Shown: positions 7,528 to 12,965 of the stretch, one piece after another
Layout: each line of letters begins with the position of its first letter
How positions within the stretch are numbered: the first letter of the stretch is position 1
Program-made: the position numbers and the translations under genes
Notes under the pieces: generated by a model
What the model was told of the DNA's origin: nothing
Databases searched by the model: none
What the model saw: only the letters and a program-made list of their open reading frames with translations
Origin: Spirochaetaceae bacterium
GTDB lineage: Bacteria; Spirochaetota; Spirochaetia; Treponematales; Breznakiellaceae
Assembly: GCA_031258625.1 (NCBI GenBank)
Contig: JAIRMO010000154.1
Location: 1 to 12,965 of the forward strand
Length of the DNA: 12,965 nt
Direction of reading: 5' to 3'

Positions 7528-8631
7528 TTATTCAAGCTGCATAGGCATGACAATATGAAAAAAGTCTTTTTCCGGTACCGGCTTAATCGTTATAGCCCTG
7601 GTCGGTTCGGTAAAATGAACACTTATTTCATCCTCATTTATTACTTTAAAGGGTTCTTCAATATAACGATAATTAAGGGCAATAGAAACATTTTCCCCCT
7701 CATATTTACAGGATATTTCTTCCTTGGCAACCCCTAATTCACTTTCTTCAGACGAAACCGATATAACCCCCGGTTCAAGTCCCAGATAAACCCGCCGGGA
7801 CTTCTGTTCCACTAAAAGGGAAACCCTTTTTAAGGCGTCCAGCATTTCCAGGCGGTTTACTAAAAAAGAAAAACTCTGTTTTTCCGGGATAACCTTACTA
7901 TAATTGGGAAACTGGCCCTCAATAAGGACCGAAGAAAGAAGATAAGATCCAAACCGGATAAAAATGATTTTATCGGTCACGGAAATTGAAACAAGCCCTT
8001 CATCCCCGGCTCTTTTGGTAATAATATTAAGAATTTTAGGAGGAATAATAATCCCGGTAAAGTCTTTTATATCATTTCCCGCGTCTTTTTTTATATACGC
8101 AAGACGGCGGCCGTCGGTGGCTACCATGACGATCCTATCTTCCTGTTTTTCAAAAAACACCCCGTTCATAAAATAACGGGTTTCGTCATCGGATATGGCA
8201 AATACCGTCTGGATTATCATATCCTTGAATTCCTTAACCGGCATTTCAAAAAATTCCCCCTCACCGATGGCAGGAAATTCAGGAAATTTATCGGAATCAA
8301 TGCTTTTAAGCTGGAATCTGATCTTTTTAGATACCGGTTTAATAACTATTTTCATTTCATTCTGTTCAAATTCCAGTTCTCCGTCGGGAATTGAGTTAAG
8401 GATCCCCAAAAATTTCTCTCCAAATACCGTAATAGTTCCCGGTTCCTGTACGATTACCGGTATTTTAGTCTCGAAATTTACCTTAATATCGGTGGCTTTT
8501 ATATAAAGGGTATCATTATCCGCTTCAAGATATATATTTGATAATATGGACATAGCGTTTTTTGACGATATGATCTCTTGGGCAATGGATATTTCTTTAA
8601 GTAAGATACTCCGTTCAGCGGTGAATTTCAT
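7528..8631 (-). CDS. dnaN: DNA polymerase III beta subunit (sliding clamp)
   Basis: A 367-aa beta clamp, which forms a dimeric ring on DNA and tethers polymerase III. Three clamp repeats fit the length (about 1-125, 126-245 and 246-367). Landmarks are RYFMNG (152-157), ATDGRRLA (171-178), EGQFPNY (238-244) and the C-terminal VMPMQL (361-366), equivalent to the MPMRL end of the E. coli clamp. The start has GGAG about 10 nt upstream. It lies downstream of dnaA across a 195-bp spacer that carries the probable unwinding site. Codons are noticeably richer in A and T than in metH or gyrB. Confidence 0.97.
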   Translation of the reverse strand: MKFTAERSILLKEISIAQEIISSKNAMSILSNIYLEADNDTLYIKATDIKVNFETKIPVIVQEPGTITVFGEKFLGILNSIPDGELEFEQNEMKIVIKPVSKKIRFQLKSIDSDKFPEFPAIGEGEFFEMPVKEFKDMIIQTVFAISDDETRYFMNGVFFEKQEDRIVMVATDGRRLAYIKKDAGNDIKDFTGIIIPPKILNIITKRAGDEGLVSISVTDKIIFIRFGSYLLSSVLIEGQFPNYSKVIPEKQSFSFLVNRLEMLDALKRVSLLVEQKSRRVYLGLEPGVISVSSEESELGVAKEEISCKYEGENVSIALNYRYIEEPFKVINEDEISVHFTEPTRAITIKPVPEKDFFHIVMPMQLE

Positions 8632-8643
8632 ATTCTTTTATCT

Positions 8644-8700
8644 CCTATTTAAATATATATATAGTAATAATAGTAATAAGCCCTGTTAATATGTGGAAAA
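8644..8700 (-). other. oriC: Probable origin unwinding element (DnaA box, GC cluster, DnaA-trios)
   Basis: Read on the minus strand: TTTTCCACA (8692-8700, one mismatch to TTATCCACA); ATATTAACA (8684-8692), a weak second site; GGGC (8680-8683); then six triplets at 8662-8679; then the AT-rich tract 8647-8661. On the plus strand the triplets read TAG TAA TAA TAG TAA TAA, which is 3'-[G/A]AT-5' repeated, the DnaA-trio motif to which single-stranded DnaA filaments bind. Order, orientation and the GC cluster match the basal unwinding system known from Bacillus subtilis, where it also lies between dnaA and dnaN. The activity here is inferred from sequence. Confidence 0.7.
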
Positions 8701-8824
8701 GTATATTATTTCCATATATTATCTGTAATTATACTTTTCACAATATTCGGAGAAGTATTATATATAATCAGACTTATACTAATTTACCATAAATATACAC
8801 CATTTATACAAAAATATTAACAGG
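8682..8824. repeat. 11-bp inverted repeat across the dnaA-dnaN spacer
   Basis: CCTGTTAATAT at 8682-8692 is the exact complement of ATATTAACAGG at 8814-8824. The left arm includes part of the GC cluster and the weak DnaA site of the unwinding element; the right arm lies just past the dnaA stop codon. The two arms place the same sequence in opposite orientations about 130 bp apart. They may be DnaA contacts facing each other or a duplicated origin module. Confidence 0.5.
8692..8742. repeat. Inverted repeat containing the DnaA box-like site
   Basis: TGTGGAAAAGTATA at 8692-8705 faces TTATACTTTTCACA at 8729-8742. The arms are complementary over about 13 positions with one extra G in the left arm. 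The left arm is the DnaA box-like site of the unwinding element, so the right arm may present a degenerate site in the opposite orientation. The rest of the spacer up to 8826 is very AT-rich, with near-matches only (for example TTATACAAA at 8804-8812). Confidence 0.45.
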
Positions 8825-8826
8825 TT

Positions 8827-10206
8827 TTAAGATTTGGCGCTATATTCCTTTATTAACCTGATAAGATTTTGTATAATAGATTCCATTTTTGGATCGGATC
8901 GTATCCGTTCTTCGATAATATTACAGGAATGCATAACCGTAGTATGGTCCCGTCCGCCTATGGCTTGTCCTATTTCGGTAGTGGAATATTCGGTAATTTG
9001 CCGGGCTATATACATGGAAAGCTGGCGGGGAAATACAATATTTTGTGTTTTTTTTCGCCCCTTTAGATCATTAATAGTCAGGGAATAGTTCTCCGCTATT
9101 ACCCGCAAAATGGTCTCTATAGACATATTTGATTGCCGCGGAGAGGCAAAAACATCTTTAAGCTGCTGCCGGGCTGTTTCCAAGGTTATGGATTTACCCA
9201 CCAATTCACTATAGGCGATGAGTTTGATCAAGGCCGCTTCCAGATCCCGGATATTGGAGGATACATTTTTGCTTACCAGCTCAATCACCTCATCAGGAAT
9301 GGAGATATTTTTGATTTCTATTTTCTTTTTTAAGATGGCGCACCGGGTTTCATAATTTGGGGGTTGAAGGTCCACATTAAGCCCCATCTCAAACCGGGAT
9401 TTGAGCCGGTCGGTAAGGTTTTTCAGCTCCGAAACCGGACGGTCACAGGTAAAAACGATCTGTTTTTTTGCGTTGTACAGGGCGTCAAAGGTATAAAAAA
9501 GTTCTTCCTGGGTCCCGGACTTATTTTGTAAAAAGTGAATGTCGTCGATTAAAAGGACATCGGTATACCGGTATTTGTTTTTAAAGGGCTGCATTTTGTT
9601 TTCTTGAATGGCCTGGATAAATTCGTTGGTAAAGCTCTCCGCGGTGATATAGATAATTTTATTATCCGAGTTGTTAAAAAGATAGTTCCCTATGGCCTGC
9701 ATAAGGTGGGTTTTCCCCAGTCCCACCCCGCCGTATATAAGACAGGGATTATAGGCGTTGCCGGGATTCCGGCTTATGGCTGTGGCGGCATTGACGGCGA
9801 AGATATTGTTTTCACCGATAACATACTTATCAAAGGTATAGTCCTCCCGGAGTTGGAAATAGGTTTCCTTTTTTTTCCCTGATCGGGGGGATTCCCGGGA
9901 GACCGCGTTATTTTCCGGTACGGCCTGCGGCTCGGGGGCTCCTTTGTCTATAGAGTTGGAATTTATTTCAAAAACAATCGATATATTTTTATTGGATAAA
10001 TCTTTTAACGTATTTTCCATGTTGTTCAGGTAACGTTTTTTGATCATGTCCCGCTGAAGTGAGGTAGGAACGGAAATAACGATTTCGTGTTCCGTGGCCC
10101 GGAGATATTTCATATTAAACCCCAGGGAAAACTCTTGTTCCCCCAATTCACCCCGGATATGGTCCATGGTTTTTTTCCAGAATAGTTCGTAATCCCATTC
10201 AGCCAT
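8827..10206 (-). CDS. dnaA: Chromosomal replication initiator DnaA
   Basis: A 459-aa initiator ATPase that binds DnaA boxes, melts oriC and recruits helicase. Domain I (about 1-80, starting WDYELFWKKTM) mediates partner contacts, followed by a polar linker (about 81-115). The AAA+ domain has Walker A GGVGLGKT (159-166), Walker B VLLIDD (217-222) and sensor 1 FTCDRP (252-257). Domain IV carries the box-binding signature GRDHTTV (418-424). Length and all motifs are normal. AAGGG lies about 7 nt before the ATG. A perfect DnaA box 39 bp upstream of the start codon suggests autoregulation. It heads the dnaN-recF-dciA cluster. Confidence 0.98.
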   Translation of the reverse strand: MAEWDYELFWKKTMDHIRGELGEQEFSLGFNMKYLRATEHEIVISVPTSLQRDMIKKRYLNNMENTLKDLSNKNISIVFEINSNSIDKGAPEPQAVPENNAVSRESPRSGKKKETYFQLREDYTFDKYVIGENNIFAVNAATAISRNPGNAYNPCLIYGGVGLGKTHLMQAIGNYLFNNSDNKIIYITAESFTNEFIQAIQENKMQPFKNKYRYTDVLLIDDIHFLQNKSGTQEELFYTFDALYNAKKQIVFTCDRPVSELKNLTDRLKSRFEMGLNVDLQPPNYETRCAILKKKIEIKNISIPDEVIELVSKNVSSNIRDLEAALIKLIAYSELVGKSITLETARQQLKDVFASPRQSNMSIETILRVIAENYSLTINDLKGRKKTQNIVFPRQLSMYIARQITEYSTTEIGQAIGGRDHTTVMHSCNIIEERIRSDPKMESIIQNLIRLIKEYSAKS

Positions 10207-10244
10207 AAATAAACCCTTAAAATAAGGTGGAAGATATTAACATC

Positions 10245-10253
10245 TTATCCACA
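10245..10253 (+). promoter_or_regulatory. Perfect DnaA box upstream of dnaA
   Basis: TTATCCACA on the plus strand, identical to the high-affinity consensus. Its proximal edge is 39 bp upstream of the dnaA start codon, so DnaA binding here would be expected to affect dnaA transcription as well as origin assembly. Confidence 0.75.
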
Positions 10254-10276
10254 ATGATAAAAATGGTCCTCAATAA

Positions 10277-10303
10277 TAAATGAGAAACATCGATCATCAT
10301 TTA
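10277..10303. promoter_or_regulatory. Inverted repeat upstream of dnaA
   Basis: TAAATGA at 10277-10283 is the complement of TCATTTA at 10297-10303, and an ATCGAT palindrome lies between them at 10289-10294. It sits about 70-100 bp upstream of the dnaA start codon and could be an operator. No regulator can be named. The stretch from 10304 to 10440 is AT-rich with a TATAAT at 10348-10353 but no matching -35 box. Confidence 0.3.
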
Positions 10304-10446
10304 CTATTTCTCCTTAATGCCTGAATAGTAAAATTTTTGTATTTTCATATAATACAAATAATTATCGAATATAAAATACTATTTATTACCATATGATATA
10401 GGATTCTAAAACGTAAAAAGACCCATATTGGAAATACCCTCCCGAT

Positions 10447-10466
10447 TTATCCACAACATATACACA
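10447..10466 (+). promoter_or_regulatory. DnaA box pair in the dnaA-gyrB gap
   Basis: TTATCCACA at 10447-10455 is a perfect DnaA box. ATATACACA at 10458-10466 follows 2 bp later and matches TTATNCACA with one mismatch. Both read on the plus strand, as does the box at 10245. These sites make the 10207-10668 gap the upstream half of a likely bipartite origin. Confidence 0.7.
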
Positions 10467-10535
10467 AGCAAAGCAACATGAGGCAGCTTTTAAGGGCAAT
10501 ATTACTATGATAACCTAGTCAGTATTCTATCCATC

Positions 10536-10564
10536 TTTACTTTTTTATGCAATATTAATATACT
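10536..10564 (+). promoter_or_regulatory. Candidate gyrB promoter
   Basis: TTTACT (10536-10541) and TATACT (10559-10564) are separated by exactly 17 bp and match the sigma-70 -35 and -10 boxes at 4/6 and 5/6 positions. The predicted start near 10571 would leave a leader of roughly 100 nt. A perfect inverted repeat, CGTATT-AAA-AATACG (10572-10586), begins right at the predicted start and is well placed for an operator or leader hairpin. Confidence 0.45.
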
Positions 10565-10566
10565 AA

Positions 10567-12591
<2,025 letters not shown>

Positions 12592-12696
12592 TGCATTTCC
12601 GGAATGGGGCTAGAGGTGTGGGAGGTATTGGTACCGCAGTTGTCGCGCCGGCCTAACCACACGAAACCCCGAGGGCCTGTGCGTATACGCGAGGTA

Positions 12697-12726
12697 TTGT
12701 ACTATTCCCCGCCGGGCTGTTATATT
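12697..12726 (+). promoter_or_regulatory. Candidate promoter for the AAA-ATPase gene
   Basis: TATATT (12721-12726) matches the -10 consensus at 5/6 positions. TTGTAC (12697-12702), 18 bp upstream, is a weak -35. The expected transcription start falls at about 12733, the A of the predicted ATG, which would give a leaderless transcript. That would fit the absence of a Shine-Dalgarno site. Confidence 0.3.
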
Positions 12727-12732
12727 AAGATT

Positions 12733-12965
12733 ATGACCCCGCGAAAAATGCCCATCGGGATCCAGGATTTTGAGAAGCTCCGTACCAATGGGTACGTGTA
12801 TGTGGACAAGACCGCCTACGTGTACCGGCTGGTAGCCGAGACCACCCCCTATTTTCTGAGCCGGCCCCGGCGTTTTGGGAAAAGCCTTTTCCTCTCCACT
12901 TTAAAGGCCTATTTTTTGGGGAAACGGGAGCTTTTCGAGGGGGCCTCGGAACAACCCGGGTCTGC
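12733..12965 (+). CDS. AAA-ATPase-like protein (PF09820 type), 5' part only
   Basis: The first 77 codons of a gene cut by the window edge. The sequence has the hallmark start of the AAA-ATPase-like (PF09820) family: [19 protein letters not shown], then the Walker A-like [11 protein letters not shown] (about residues 41-51) and [19 protein letters not shown]. Family members usually carry a C-terminal PD-(D/E)XK nuclease-like domain (DUF1703), which would lie outside the window. The family is expanded in gut Bacteroidetes and treponemes and its role is not settled. No ribosome site precedes the ATG; a second in-frame ATG at 12748 is equally possible. After LFEG the sequence reads ASEQPG rather than the GL-x-I I would expect. 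Confidence 0.85.
   Translation, partial: MTPRKMPIGIQDFEKLRTNGYVYVDKTAYVYRLVAETTPYFLSRPRRFGKSLFLSTLKAYFLGKRELFEGASEQPGS

Noticed and set aside
10348-10353. TATAAT as a gyrB promoter
   Set aside because: No -35 box stands 16-18 bp upstream and it is more than 300 bp from the gene; the 10536-10564 pair fits better.
12592-12720. tRNA or small RNA gene after gyrB
   Set aside because: No GTTCGA-type T-loop, acceptor pairing or cloverleaf could be drawn; only short repeats are seen.

Overview
The window looks like the replication-origin neighbourhood of a spirochaete chromosome, most likely a Treponema of moderate to high GC. Candidates are the termite-gut treponemes, but that is an inference from gene order, codon usage and the type of AAA-ATPase at the right edge; no 16S rRNA is present to confirm it. 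The core order, read leftward from about 10200, is dnaA - dnaN - recF - dciA (DUF721), all on the minus strand. gyrB runs rightward on the plus strand on the other side of an AT-rich 462-bp gap. Nearly all genes point away from this gap, as expected around oriC.

Layout, left to right: (1) 1-283, a palindromic repeat copy and the region downstream of metH; (2) 284-3994 (-), metH, a full-length five-module cobalamin-dependent methionine synthase with altered residues in its folate-binding signature; (3) 3995-4248, the spacer between divergent genes, with two TACGTA palindromes; (4) 4249-4881 (+), an unrecognised small exported protein, the only complete gene left of the origin on the plus strand; (5) 4898-5908 (-), a radical SAM protein of the PflX/COG1313 type, convergent with the previous gene; (6) 5909-6122, a set of stem-loops with a second copy of the palindromic repeat; (7) 6123-10206 (-), dciA, recF, dnaN and dnaA; (8) 10207-10668, the dnaA-gyrB gap with perfect DnaA boxes; (9) 10669-12576 (+), gyrB; (10) 12577-12732, a spacer; (11) 12733-12965 (+), the start of a PF09820-type AAA-ATPase cut by the window edge.

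The most informative non-coding signal is in the 195-bp dnaA-dnaN spacer. Read on the minus strand it shows a DnaA box-like site (TTTTCCACA), a second weak site, a GGGC cluster, six uninterrupted DnaA-trio triplets and an AT-rich stretch. This is the order and orientation described for the Bacillus subtilis basal unwinding element. Together with perfect TTATCCACA boxes upstream of dnaA, it suggests a bipartite origin with dnaA between the two halves.

The replication genes form one functional set: DnaA opens the origin, DciA probably helps load the helicase, DnaN is the clamp, RecF handles gap repair and GyrB is half of gyrase. metH and the radical SAM gene are metabolic neighbours with no visible link to replication. 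I see no CRISPR array, prophage or obvious new defence system here.
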